Assembly (NCBI RefSeq): GCF_029029525.1
Contig: NZ_JAKJSC010000007.1
Coordinates: forward strand, 62,001 to 126,000
Reading direction: 5' to 3'
Length of the DNA: 64,000 bases
Source: Labilibaculum sp. DW002
Lineage (GTDB): Bacteria; Bacteroidota; Bacteroidia; Bacteroidales; Marinifilaceae
The notes under the pieces are model-generated. The model was not told the origin of the DNA, searched no databases, and saw nothing but the letters and a program-made list of their open reading frames with translations. The position numbers were made by a program, and so were the translations under genes. Shown one piece after another: positions 8,633 through 17,083 of the stretch. How positions within the stretch are numbered: the stretch's first letter is position 1; every line of letters starts with the position of its first letter.

Positions 8633-11026
8633 TTAAAATTTAAAGTTGTAAGTAACTGATGGTACAATTCCGAAAATAGCTGTTCGAGTAGCTTCGTTTG
8701 CACCTGATTCTAAGTTTTGACCGAATGAAATTGCTGCGGCATTTTGTCGGTTATACAAATTGTATATTCCAAAGACCCATTCGCCTTTTAATCTGTTGTT
8801 TGGCTTCCTGTTCGGCTTGTAACTTACCGCTACATCTAAGCGATGATAGGATGGTAAACGATCTGCATTTCGGTCGGAGTAACTTGCGATCGATAATCCT
8901 TCGTATTGATATTGACCATTAGGATAGGTAACAGGTCGCCCTGTCTGAAAAACCAGATTTGAACTCACCGTCCATTTTTCATTTAGTTTGTAAGATCCTG
9001 TTAAAGAAATGTCGTGCGTGCGATCGTGAGAAGATTTGTACCACTCACCATTGTTGATCCCTAATCCGCCAGCTTTACCACCAGGTGTTTTTTGTTCCGC
9101 TCTTGAAAGAGTGTATGCCAACCAACCTGTAAAACGGCCTTCATTTTTACGTAACATTAGCTCCAAACCATAAGCTCTTGCTTCTCCATTTAGAATTTCT
9201 GCTTCAATTTGCTCTGTTCCGATCAAATCCGATCCATCAATGTAATCGATGCGATTGTCGGTGGTTTTATAGTAAGCTTCCAATTCTAAAGAATAAATAC
9301 TGTTTTTAAAGTCTTTAAAATAACCAAGAGAATATTGATCGGAAAGCTGTGGTTTAATGTACTGGCCACTTGGAGTCCAAACATCTAATGGCGTAACCGA
9401 TGTGGTATTCGAAAGCAAATGGATGTACTGTGCAGCTCTTGTATAAGCAGCTTTTACCGATGAGGATTCATTCATTTGGTAGGATAGGGCCAAGCGTGGT
9501 TCTAAGTTATTAAAATCAGCTATGCGGTCGTTTTTCTTATATTCTGTTTCGCTAATTTCAGTTCCTCTTTCGTAAATGCCCAATGTTGAGTTGTAAACAA
9601 CAGGTAGGTTATTTGCATAATTGGTCATGGATTGGCCGCCAAATCGCATGAAATTGCTGTATCTCACTCCGTATTGAAGACTAAGTTTGTCGCTTAATTT
9701 GTGTTCGGCATTTATGTACAAAGCACTTTCTAAAGCTCTCTTTTGTTCCAACTGCAAGTAGTTGATGGATGAGGTCTCGGAAGTTGGGCTAATTTCTCCC
9801 GGATTGAATTTATAGCCAATTGTACTCAGTCCAAAATCTAATTTTAGTTTGCTACTCGCATAATACTTAAAATCATATTTTAAATTGTAATTGTGAATTT
9901 CTGAAATCCAATCGAAATCCATAAAATCCAATACCAATTCATAGTCGTATTTGCTGTAAATTAAGGATAAGTTTGAGAATAACTTGTCGTTAAAGATGTG
10001 GTTCCATCTCAAGTTTCCCGATAAATTACCATAATTGCTTTCGAATGCACCATTAATGCTAAAATTGTCTCGTCCGAAATATCCCGAAAGGAAAATTTTG
10101 TTCTTTTTGTTGATTTCGTAATGACTTTTTAGGTTTAAATCATAAAAAGAGGCGCTGTTGTCATTGTCTGCAAGCTTTAAGAAAAGATGTGCATACGAGC
10201 TTCTTCCAGCCATAAGAAAAGAGCCCTTTTTATTGAACATTGGACCTTCGACAGCCAGTCGACTCGAGATGAGCCCAATTCCACCTGTCATGCTAAAGTT
10301 TTTACTGTTACCATCTTTCTGGCGAATGTCCAATACCGATGATACTCTTCCACCAAAGCGAGCTGGAATGCCTCCCTTGTATAATTTCACGTCTTTTATT
10401 GCATCAGCATTAAAAACTGAAAAGAATCCCAGTAGGTGAGAGGAGTTGTAAATAATTGCTTCGTCGAGCAAAACCAAATTCTGATCTACAGAACCTCCAC
10501 GGACATGAAAACCACCTGAAGCTTCTCCATTGTTTGTAACGCCAGGAAGTATTTGTATTGCTTTTAGTACATCTGTTTCGCCTAGAACTACCGGCATCTG
10601 TTTTATTGTACTGGCCTTAAGTTTAGAAACACTCATTTGGGGTAAGCTAATGTTTGCCTTTTCACTTTCTTCGCCAGTAACAATAATTTCACTCAATTGA
10701 GTTGTACTTTCGTTGATTTCAAAATCTACCTTCTGATCTTTTTCAAGTATGATTTCTTTTGAGGATTCTTGATATCCAAGATACGATACACTAAGTGTGT
10801 AATTTCCTTTTGGAACTGTTAGAGAGTAAAATCCATATTCGTTACTCATTACACCAATACTTGTTCCTTTAAAATAAACAGATGCTCCTAGTAGGGTTTC
10901 TCCATTTTTTACATCTTTTACGGTTCCGCTAACAGTATAATTCTCTTGAGCATAAACCGAAGAGACAAATAGTGTTAGTGCTAGAACTACGCTAGTAATA
11001 ATCTTTCTCATTTTCTTGTACATCAT
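8633..11026 (-). CDS. TonB-dependent outer-membrane receptor with CarboxypepD_reg-like N-terminus
   Basis: 797 residues. Order: a signal peptide (to about ...SVYAQ), then a carboxypeptidase-regulatory-like beta-sandwich (YTVSGTVKDVKNGETLLGAS, about 27-110). A plug domain follows (GGFHVRGGSVDQNLVLLDEAIIY region, about 130-235), then a 22-strand beta-barrel ending in the aromatic outer-membrane C-terminus YNFKF. There is no SusC-type signature with a SusD partner; instead a DUF4249 lipoprotein follows after 4 nt. The pair probably imports a specific ligand via TonB, but the ligand is not evident. The start may be the ATG at 11026 or the one at 11011, which sits closer to the signal peptide. Confidence 0.93.
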   Translation of the reverse strand: MMYKKMRKIITSVVLALTLFVSSVYAQENYTVSGTVKDVKNGETLLGASVYFKGTSIGVMSNEYGFYSLTVPKGNYTLSVSYLGYQESSKEIILEKDQKVDFEINESTTQLSEIIVTGEESEKANISLPQMSVSKLKASTIKQMPVVLGETDVLKAIQILPGVTNNGEASGGFHVRGGSVDQNLVLLDEAIIYNSSHLLGFFSVFNADAIKDVKLYKGGIPARFGGRVSSVLDIRQKDGNSKNFSMTGGIGLISSRLAVEGPMFNKKGSFLMAGRSSYAHLFLKLADNDNSASFYDLNLKSHYEINKKNKIFLSGYFGRDNFSINGAFESNYGNLSGNLRWNHIFNDKLFSNLSLIYSKYDYELVLDFMDFDWISEIHNYNLKYDFKYYASSKLKLDFGLSTIGYKFNPGEISPTSETSSINYLQLEQKRALESALYINAEHKLSDKLSLQYGVRYSNFMRFGGQSMTNYANNLPVVYNSTLGIYERGTEISETEYKKNDRIADFNNLEPRLALSYQMNESSSVKAAYTRAAQYIHLLSNTTSVTPLDVWTPSGQYIKPQLSDQYSLGYFKDFKNSIYSLELEAYYKTTDNRIDYIDGSDLIGTEQIEAEILNGEARAYGLELMLRKNEGRFTGWLAYTLSRAEQKTPGGKAGGLGINNGEWYKSSHDRTHDISLTGSYKLNEKWTVSSNLVFQTGRPVTYPNGQYQYEGLSIASYSDRNADRLPSYHRLDVAVSYKPNRKPNNRLKGEWVFGIYNLYNRQNAAAISFGQNLESGANEATRTAIFGIVPSVTYNFKF

Positions 11027-11265
11027 TTACCAATTTCTACTTAATTTGTTTTTATTGGTCTTCTTTTGTTGATCATCACTATTTGGTAGATAGTGGGTTT
11101 TGTGTAAAACTTATAGTATGACAATTGTAAATCCTTTTACACGTATCGTGTTTTTAATTTTTTCGTCATAATTATTCTTTTTACTTTTTCCTGATCTTTT
11201 AATTGTTGTAAATCGTTTACTCTTTTTGCCTTATAATACAACTGATATTTTTTGAAAAGTGGTAA

Positions 11266-11296
11266 GTTCAAATTTCAAATTTCAAATTTCAAATTG
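11266..11296. repeat. Tandem heptamer repeat (AAATTTC)n
   Basis: Four tandem copies of the 7-mer AAATTTC/TTTCAAA within the 395-nt spacer 11027-11421 between the receptor and the AraC regulator. The rest of the spacer is AT-rich and without a gene; it should contain the receptor promoter. Confidence 0.8.
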
Positions 11297-11421
11297 AGCT
11301 TTTTATAAATCATTTTGAATAAAGTTTGACAAACATCTGGAAATTAATATTTGGAAAAGACTCTCCTTATAAGTACGTACAAATTTAAGGTGCGTGCTTA
11401 TAGGCAAGCCTAGTTAATTAA

Positions 11422-12546
11422 CTATACTGCAGTCTTTTGTTCTCTAAAGAATTCTGATGGTGTTTTTTGTGTATAGGCCTTGAAATGTTTGTTGAAAGTC
11501 GACTTTGAGTTGAATCCGCAGTCTTGCGCCAAAGACATTAAGGTGAATTTTTCATTTTTTTGTTGAGAAGCCAATCGAATAAATTCTTTAATTCGAAGCG
11601 AATTGATGTAATTATAAAAGTTCTTTTCTTCTTTTTCGTTAATGACTTGAGATAGGTGATTGGGGTGAACGTTTAGTTGTTTTGCCAATTCACTTAAGGT
11701 GAGATTCTCTTGTTTGTAAAGATTTTTATTTGGCATTAGTTCGTTTAGTTTACTATAGATTTCTTCTGCCATTTCTTTATTCACACCAGATTTAGCATAT
11801 CTTTTTTTCTCTGGTGAATTTAATTCTGTCTTTTGCTCTTTTTCAATCGGATTTTTGTTTTCATTATCTGAATTTGATGAAGGGGAAGTGGTGAAAATAT
11901 TCATTTGATTGATTCCAAAAAAACCGATAAACAGCACAAAGACAACTATACAGGAGAAAATAATTTGCTCATCGAAAAACAATGCGACAACCCATATCAA
12001 ACCTAAGCCGATAGAAAGGTAACGGAGCCATTGCAATTCTTTCTTATCGGTATTTGAAAATGTAGTTTGTATGTTTTTTTGGTGCTTTCTAATTAAAAGA
12101 AGTGTCCAAACGGTATAAGCAATTCCACTAATAATCATCGATACTTGATGAATTAATAAATACCATTCATAACCAATTCCTTCATTTCTAAATATGTAGA
12201 TTTTTTCTTCTCCTGTAAGAGAGAAAAATGGAATTAGAAGTAAAATTAGTATGCAGAACGGTATTAGGTGCGGCAAGCTAATTTTTGAGGTGATTTTTTT
12301 TCCAGTCGCTTCTAAGACATAAAAATAAAGCAAAACACCATGTAAAATTGGGAGAGGCATTAAAATGCCCAACATATGTGGAATCTCAAAGGTTTTGCCT
12401 GTGATGTGATGATAAAATAGAGCTTGGTGTATAGCCATTAACAAGAGCCAGATTGCTAAAACTTTATCTGCTTTTGATTTGTTCTTTTTTATCAATAAAA
12501 GGAACTCAAGAAAAAAAGCAATACAAATACCAATTATAAAAAACAT
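11422..12546 (-). CDS. AraC-family regulator with N-terminal multi-pass membrane domain
   Basis: 374 residues. The first about 215 residues form seven or so transmembrane helices (MFFIIGICIAFFLEFLLLIK, HMLGILMPLPILHGVLLYFY, LIPFCILILLLIPFF ...). A polar linker (about 220-255) leads to a C-terminal AraC HTH domain with both helix-turn-helix units (LSELAKQLNVHPNHLSQVIN and LMSLAQDCGFNSKSTFNKHFK) and the family end KAYTQKTPSEF. It is a membrane-embedded one-component regulator. It lies next to the TonB receptor operon in the same direction, so it may control that operon. A truncated paralogue is at 1-501. Confidence 0.9.
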   Translation of the reverse strand: MFFIIGICIAFFLEFLLLIKKNKSKADKVLAIWLLLMAIHQALFYHHITGKTFEIPHMLGILMPLPILHGVLLYFYVLEATGKKITSKISLPHLIPFCILILLLIPFFSLTGEEKIYIFRNEGIGYEWYLLIHQVSMIISGIAYTVWTLLLIRKHQKNIQTTFSNTDKKELQWLRYLSIGLGLIWVVALFFDEQIIFSCIVVFVLFIGFFGINQMNIFTTSPSSNSDNENKNPIEKEQKTELNSPEKKRYAKSGVNKEMAEEIYSKLNELMPNKNLYKQENLTLSELAKQLNVHPNHLSQVINEKEEKNFYNYINSLRIKEFIRLASQQKNEKFTLMSLAQDCGFNSKSTFNKHFKAYTQKTPSEFFREQKTAV

Positions 12547-12655
12547 GTAGGATGGATTAGAGTCGGTTAAATTTGACTCGAATTTAAGCTTTTATTACTT
12601 TATTATAATGGTTTAAATGTCATTTAAAAGTGAATAATTCATAAAGAATGTGAAA

Positions 12656-13726
12656 TTATTTAGGGCAATAATCGTCTGGTAAAGTATTCGCAGGAGAATT
12701 GTTTCCCATCGCTCCTTTTACTTCAAAAACTAAATGTGGAGATGTTCCATTAGAACGAACTTCAAATTCTTGACCAAGTGAAATGAATTGTGATGTATGA
12801 TAACGATAACCATTAAATTCATAGTTTAAATTAATTGGCATGTCATCGAAGTCTTCGTAATATACAACTGATATTTTATCAGCGTTAAACTTAAATTTTT
12901 TGGAATCTTTTTGCGCCAATGTTAAAACGAACGGATATCGAATTGAATCTTCCTTTACTTTAATTGAAAAGCCATTTTCTTTTAATTTACCATTATATAA
13001 AGAAGTAAGGAAATGTCTTAGCGAACCATGATAATGTTCGCGCCTATTATCTTCTATTTTTGTAAGGGTTTCAGAGTTAAATTGTCCAGTTTTTGTGTAA
13101 TAATGATAAGCTTTAAGTTTAAAAACACCATGTCCATTTGAGTTTAATTCAAGTTTCTTTCCTGATCTAAATTCTTTTTTACATACATGAAAGTCTTGAA
13201 TAAGTATTTTCACATTGTAGCCTAATTGATTGTTTCTTACAATAAGAGGGGAATTGCAATAAGCGTGAAAATCATGTTCATCACGCTTAAACTTTAATAC
13301 TGAATCATTTAATATTTGAATTTGTCGTTTGGTGGTATTCCAGAGAAAATATTCATTAAACATTCGTAGATTTCTCTTTCTCATATCTTTTCCTTTTACC
13401 CTAACTTCATCAATGCCATGATTTACTTTACTTAGTTTGATTGGGAAAGTGCAAGATTTTGTAACAGGTATAACTACAGATTTGTAACTAACATGCATTA
13501 CTACTAAATGACAAGGTAGAAAAGGAGTTTTAAGAGAAAATTCTCCATTCTCATTTGTAGTTGTTCCAACTGTAGCGCCAGAGATAAATAGTTCTACATT
13601 TTTAATTGGTTCATTGTTTTCAATATCAACAACTCGACCTGTTAGTAATTGTTTGTCATTATTAGCAAAAACCGATTGTAGAGATGCATATAAAATGATT
13701 AGGCTTAATAGTTTGATTTTATTCAT
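12656..13726 (-). CDS. Secreted protein with carboxypeptidase-like regulatory domain
   Basis: 356 residues. A signal peptide (to SVFA, about residue 21) is followed by a CarboxypepD_reg-like sandwich (LLTGRVVDIENNEPIKNVEL ... NGEFSLKTPF; about 25-110). A roughly 240-residue C-terminal region follows that I do not recognise, rich in His, Tyr and Lys (EHDFHAYCN, REHYHGSLRHFLTSLYNG). Many Bacteroidota encode such CarboxypepD_reg proteins without a TonB barrel; they are thought to act at the envelope. It is probably a single gene. Confidence 0.75.
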   Translation of the reverse strand: MNKIKLLSLIILYASLQSVFANNDKQLLTGRVVDIENNEPIKNVELFISGATVGTTTNENGEFSLKTPFLPCHLVVMHVSYKSVVIPVTKSCTFPIKLSKVNHGIDEVRVKGKDMRKRNLRMFNEYFLWNTTKRQIQILNDSVLKFKRDEHDFHAYCNSPLIVRNNQLGYNVKILIQDFHVCKKEFRSGKKLELNSNGHGVFKLKAYHYYTKTGQFNSETLTKIEDNRREHYHGSLRHFLTSLYNGKLKENGFSIKVKEDSIRYPFVLTLAQKDSKKFKFNADKISVVYYEDFDDMPINLNYEFNGYRYHTSQFISLGQEFEVRSNGTSPHLVFEVKGAMGNNSPANTLPDDYCPK

Positions 13727-14030
13727 TGACCTAAAATTAAATCATTAGTGAATATTATGTACTAATCTACAAAACAATAAGATGGAAGCAAAACATTCAT
13801 TTTATATTTTTTGTGCTAGATTATTCTTTATCAAAATTAAGAAATGAATTTGCAATGTTTTATGACGAAAATGTATGGAAAATGATTCTCGATAGAGTTA
13901 AGTTATCATGTTAGTTTTTTACTACAAGGATAATTATTGGCTTGCCTAAAAATTCGAATTCATAGAAATAAAGCTTATTTTCACAAGCTGTAAGACAATT
14001 TACGATCAAAATCAATTAAGAGTAAAGAAT
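13727..14030. other. Intergenic region without a recognised gene
   Basis: AT-rich 304-nt spacer between divergent genes. A 19-codon frame at 13855-13914 contains single Phe, Tyr and Trp codons but no run and no terminator, so it is not a leader peptide. Confidence 0.4.
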
Positions 14031-15080
14031 ATGATGGACCCGAGAATAGAGAATTTAAATGTGAGTGTGGAGCAGTCGATTATAACCCCTTCGCAATTAA
14101 AAGATTTATATCCCCTTTCTGAAAAGCACATAGAAACTGTATATAATGGACAGGCTACAATAAAAAACATATTAAATGGTAGCGACAAGCGAATACTTGC
14201 AGTGGTTGGGCCTTGTTCAATTCATGATGTGAAGTCGGCTAAAGAGTATGCGCAGAAATTGAAAGTATTAGCTGATGAATTAAAGGATGATTTGTTTATT
14301 GTTATGCGTGTCTATTTCGAAAAGCCAAGGACAACTGTAGGTTGGAAAGGAATGATTAATGATCCATACATGGATAACTCTTGCAAAATTCAAGATGGTT
14401 TAAAACAAGCTCGTGAACTTTTGGTATACATTGCTGAATTGGGTTTGCCAGCAGCGGGAGAGGCCTTAGATATTGTAACACCTCAGTACATACAAGATTT
14501 GTTTTCTTGGACAGCTATTGGAGCTCGTACTACTGAATCGCAAAGTCATCGTAACATGTCAAGTGGATTGTCATCGGTAGTTGGCTTTAAAAATGGTACC
14601 GATGGTAATATCGATATTGCCTTAAATGCAATGCAAGCAGTAGCAGCTCCACATAATTTTGTAAGTATTAATCCTGAAGGTAAGGTCGCTGTTGTGCGCA
14701 CTTTAGGGAATCCAAATACACATGTAATACTTCGAGGTGGTAAAGAACCTAATTTTGATAGAAAGCATGTTGCAGAGGTAGAAGAGAAGTTAGCGAAGCA
14801 GGGAATAGAACATGGAATAATGGTTGATTGCAGTCATGCCAATTGTGGAAAAGAAGCAGCGAAACAAGAAATTGTATTGAAAAGCTTGGCGGAACAAATT
14901 AGCAATGGCAACAAATCGATTATCGGATTTATGATCGAGAGTCATTTAAATTTTGGAAAGCAAAGTATTCCAGAAGACAAATCGGAACTGAAATATGGTG
15001 TTTCGGTAACCGATGAATGCCTTGATATTGAGTCAACAGAACGAATCTTGCGAGAGTTTTGCGAGAAAGTTGGAAAGTAA
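14031..15080 (+). CDS. 3-deoxy-7-phosphoheptulonate synthase, class I (AroF/G/H type)
   Basis: 349 residues. It condenses phosphoenolpyruvate and erythrose 4-phosphate, the first step of the shikimate pathway. Signatures are VVGPCSIHD, VMRVYFEKPRTTVGWKG, DNSCKIQDGLKQAREL, WTAIGARTTESQSHR, VILRGGKEPNF and MVDCSHANCGK (metal and substrate ligands), all in family order. The N-terminal extension of about 45 residues is the allosteric part of the class I-alpha enzymes. It stands apart from the aro operon at 23-30 kb, which contains a second, differently built DAHP synthase. The AroF, G and H isozymes cannot be told apart here. Confidence 0.96.
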   Translation: MMDPRIENLNVSVEQSIITPSQLKDLYPLSEKHIETVYNGQATIKNILNGSDKRILAVVGPCSIHDVKSAKEYAQKLKVLADELKDDLFIVMRVYFEKPRTTVGWKGMINDPYMDNSCKIQDGLKQARELLVYIAELGLPAAGEALDIVTPQYIQDLFSWTAIGARTTESQSHRNMSSGLSSVVGFKNGTDGNIDIALNAMQAVAAPHNFVSINPEGKVAVVRTLGNPNTHVILRGGKEPNFDRKHVAEVEEKLAKQGIEHGIMVDCSHANCGKEAAKQEIVLKSLAEQISNGNKSIIGFMIESHLNFGKQSIPEDKSELKYGVSVTDECLDIESTERILREFCEKVGK

Positions 15081-15117
15081 AACTTAACTATAGCGTACAA
15101 TATTTGTGTGACAAAAG

Positions 15118-15148
15118 AATCCCGATCTACGTAAGTAAATCGGGATTT
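15118..15148. terminator. Intrinsic terminator (duplicated form A)
   Basis: AATCCCGAT ... ATCGGGATTT behind the DAHP synthase gene. The hairpin and its flank are nearly identical to the terminator at 17029-17062. Confidence 0.85.
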
Positions 15149-15181
15149 ATATTTTACTAGAATATTCTTGTGTTCCTTTGG

Positions 15182-15586
15182 TTATCTATGAAATATTGGG
15201 TTGTTATTATCTAATTGAAAGTTGCTAATAATTTTCTCTTTCACTTTTTCAATATTATCAAGCTCCTCATTTTTGATACGAATAACCTGAATTCTTTGGC
15301 TTCTTAGGATCTCATCACGTTTGCCATCTTTATTTTTTGTGAAATCATGAATTTTACCATCCAATTCAAGAGCTAGTTTTTCCGCATCGCAATAAAAATC
15401 AGGAATGAAAAAGAAATATTCATCATTGTATGATTCATAAACAATAACATGTTGTCGAATAAATTTTCGGCCAAGTAATTGTCTCTTACGGATATGTTTC
15501 CATAACAACTCTTCCGATTTCGTGGTGTTTGCTCTTAGTTTATTCTTGATTTCTTTTAGTTCTTGGTACTTCATTTTTTTTGACAT
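15182..15586 (-). CDS. DUF559 family protein (PD-(D/E)xK-like endonuclease fold)
   Basis: 134 residues. The family pattern is clear: LKEIKNKLRANTTKSEELLW, GRKFIRQHVI, FFIPDFYC, LALELDGKIHDF and an end with RIQVIRIKNEEL. This fold resembles Vsr-type nucleases; Asp in PDF, Glu in LELDG and the nearby His are the likely active-site residues. The biological role of DUF559 proteins is not known. The start could be Met1 or Met5. Directly upstream (15589-15684) lies an imperfect inverted repeat of REP-like sequence whose relative occurs at 2086-2125. This suggests that the gene and the repeat belong together. Confidence 0.85.
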   Translation of the reverse strand: MSKKMKYQELKEIKNKLRANTTKSEELLWKHIRKRQLLGRKFIRQHVIVYESYNDEYFFFIPDFYCDAEKLALELDGKIHDFTKNKDGKRDEILRSQRIQVIRIKNEELDNIEKVKEKIISNFQLDNNNPIFHR

Positions 15587-15588
15587 TT

Positions 15589-15684
15589 CACCCTTTTGTC
15601 TGTAGACATTTTCCCTTGTAAGGGAAAAAACAATATGTAGCTTTCTCCCTTTTTTGAGGGGAGATGTCCAAAGGACAGAGGGGT
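15589..15684. repeat. Imperfect inverted repeat pair upstream of the DUF559 gene
   Basis: The left arm 15589-15626 reads CACCCTTTTGTCTGTAGACA then TTTTCCCTTGTAAGGGAAA. The right arm 15645-15684, read on the other strand, gives CACCCCTCTGTCCTTTGGAC then ATCTCCCCTCAAAAAAGGGA. Both have the same order of elements as the solo element at 2086-2125. The arms face each other around an 18-nt centre and abut the DUF559 start. Confidence 0.65.
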
Positions 15685-15690
15685 GCTTTA

Positions 15691-16434
15691 TTATTTGCTA
15701 ATCAAATGTCCACCATTTTTCAAAAATTGAATTTTAGGAATTGTTTTATTCTTATTAAACAGATCGTAAGCCAGTTTTAATTCTTTCCAGAGATCTGTTT
15801 TGTCTTTATCACTCTTATATTTTTCAAGTAAAAAATCGTAATTCTTCTTAATCAAAACAGTAGGGAAAATAGTTACAGGAATTGTATTCTGACCATTGTT
15901 TTTGGCCTCAACGCAAAACAGGTAAAGTTCCTTGATTTGATCATCGGTTATAGGCATACAGCCAATAGTAACGCATGAACCATGAATAAAAATATCACCG
16001 CCTAATTTACCTTTTACACCAAGTATTTTATCTGATGTATTGGGATAATTAATGCCTAGAGAAAGGTGGAAGTTGCTGTAGGGATTAAATCTGTCGATAT
16101 GGTAAAACCCTTCTGGAACTTGAAAATCTCCTTGTTTTCGTTTTGGTCCTAGTCTTCCAGAGCTTCTGCAAATTTTGTACTCCTTAATTAGCTTAAACTT
16201 TTGATCGCATTTATTCTTTCCCCACAATTGAATTTTCTTATCATTCTTGAAAGCACGTAAATACACTTCTAAATTTTCTATTTTGATGTTCTTGCTCTTC
16301 AACAGATCTTTTATTCCTTGTTCTTTTTCAGCATATGCCTCACGAACTCTCGGATATCTTTTTTGTTCTGACTTGAAAGACTTACTATTCATTAATGTGA
16401 GTAGTGTTGTTAGAAGGAGAATTGTTATTTTCAT
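15691..16434 (-). CDS. L,D-transpeptidase family protein (YafK/COG3034-like)
   Basis: 247 residues. An N-terminal hydrophobic signal precedes a YkuD-type catalytic domain. Visible marks are GPKRKQGDFQVPEGFYHID (family-typical start of the domain), FHLSLGINYPN, and the catalytic motif GDIFIHGSCVTIGCMPITD, with His about 151 and Cys about 159. This matches the COG3034 branch, which includes enzymes acting on meso-DAP crosslinks or on peptidoglycan-attached proteins in the periplasm. It follows a small membrane protein gene with a 9-nt gap, so they are probably one transcript. Confidence 0.88.
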   Translation of the reverse strand: MKITILLLTTLLTLMNSKSFKSEQKRYPRVREAYAEKEQGIKDLLKSKNIKIENLEVYLRAFKNDKKIQLWGKNKCDQKFKLIKEYKICRSSGRLGPKRKQGDFQVPEGFYHIDRFNPYSNFHLSLGINYPNTSDKILGVKGKLGGDIFIHGSCVTIGCMPITDDQIKELYLFCVEAKNNGQNTIPVTIFPTVLIKKNYDFLLEKYKSDKDKTDLWKELKLAYDLFNKNKTIPKIQFLKNGGHLISK

Positions 16435-16443
16435 TTAAGGAAA

Positions 16444-16947
16444 TTAGGCTGGTAAATTATATAATTCCTCTATTTTTATTTTTAAAGATTCAATTTCAAG
16501 TAAAGGAATTTGCACAATTGTATCAATAAATTGATCTTCATCTTTAAGTAGTAATGTACCAAATATTTCATTTGAAACATTGTGCTGCTTTATTTCAACT
16601 GCTAAAGTTTTAGTGTCAATTTCAGTTTTATTGTCTTTGAAAAATTTGTAATCGGCTTCATATATTATTTTTTCTTTTTCTAAATAGATCAATTCTTTTC
16701 CATGTTTATTCCATAGAAATAAGCGTAGGAAATAGTATCCTGATAATCCAAACATGATATAAAAGATAACGAATCCAAAAGATAATTCACCAATTAATAG
16801 CATTGCGCCAACAGTTGACAGGATTGGCAAAACAAAGAAAAAAACAGTGAAGAATTGAAGTATGATTCTGCAAAATATTGATGCTTGCGGCGATGTCAAG
16901 ATGATTTTAGATAAGGGATTTTCTATTAGTTCAATATTGGATTTCAT
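16444..16947 (-). CDS. Small membrane protein of unknown function
   Basis: 167 residues. Two or three membrane helices in the first half (IILQFFTVFFFVLPILSTVG, AMLLIGELSFGFVIFYIMFG) precede a soluble C-terminal half with alternating strands. The layout resembles PH-like or YcxB-like bacterial membrane proteins, but I do not see a diagnostic motif. It is upstream of and probably co-transcribed with the L,D-transpeptidase gene. Confidence 0.7.
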   Translation of the reverse strand: MKSNIELIENPLSKIILTSPQASIFCRIILQFFTVFFFVLPILSTVGAMLLIGELSFGFVIFYIMFGLSGYYFLRLFLWNKHGKELIYLEKEKIIYEADYKFFKDNKTEIDTKTLAVEIKQHNVSNEIFGTLLLKDEDQFIDTIVQIPLLEIESLKIKIEELYNLPA

Positions 16948-17028
16948 ATTCGATTTTTAGTGTAATATTTTGTTCAATTTAATTTAAACTAAATTTAAGA
17001 ATTAATCAGCAAAAAACAATTGTGCACA

Positions 17029-17062
17029 AAAAATCCCGATCTACAGAAGTAAATCGGGATTT
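17029..17062. terminator. Intrinsic terminator (duplicated form B)
   Basis: AATCCCGATCTACAGAAGTA then AATCGGGATTTATATTTAAT, behind the peptidase gene. It is nearly the same sequence, including the loop and T-rich flank, as 15118-15148. Confidence 0.85.
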
Positions 17063-17083
17063 ATATTTAATTAGATTATTCTC

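Noticed and set aside
13855-13914. Possible aromatic leader peptide before the stand-alone DAHP synthase
   Set aside because: The 19-codon frame has one Phe, one Tyr and one Trp codon but no run, and no terminator lies between it and the gene.
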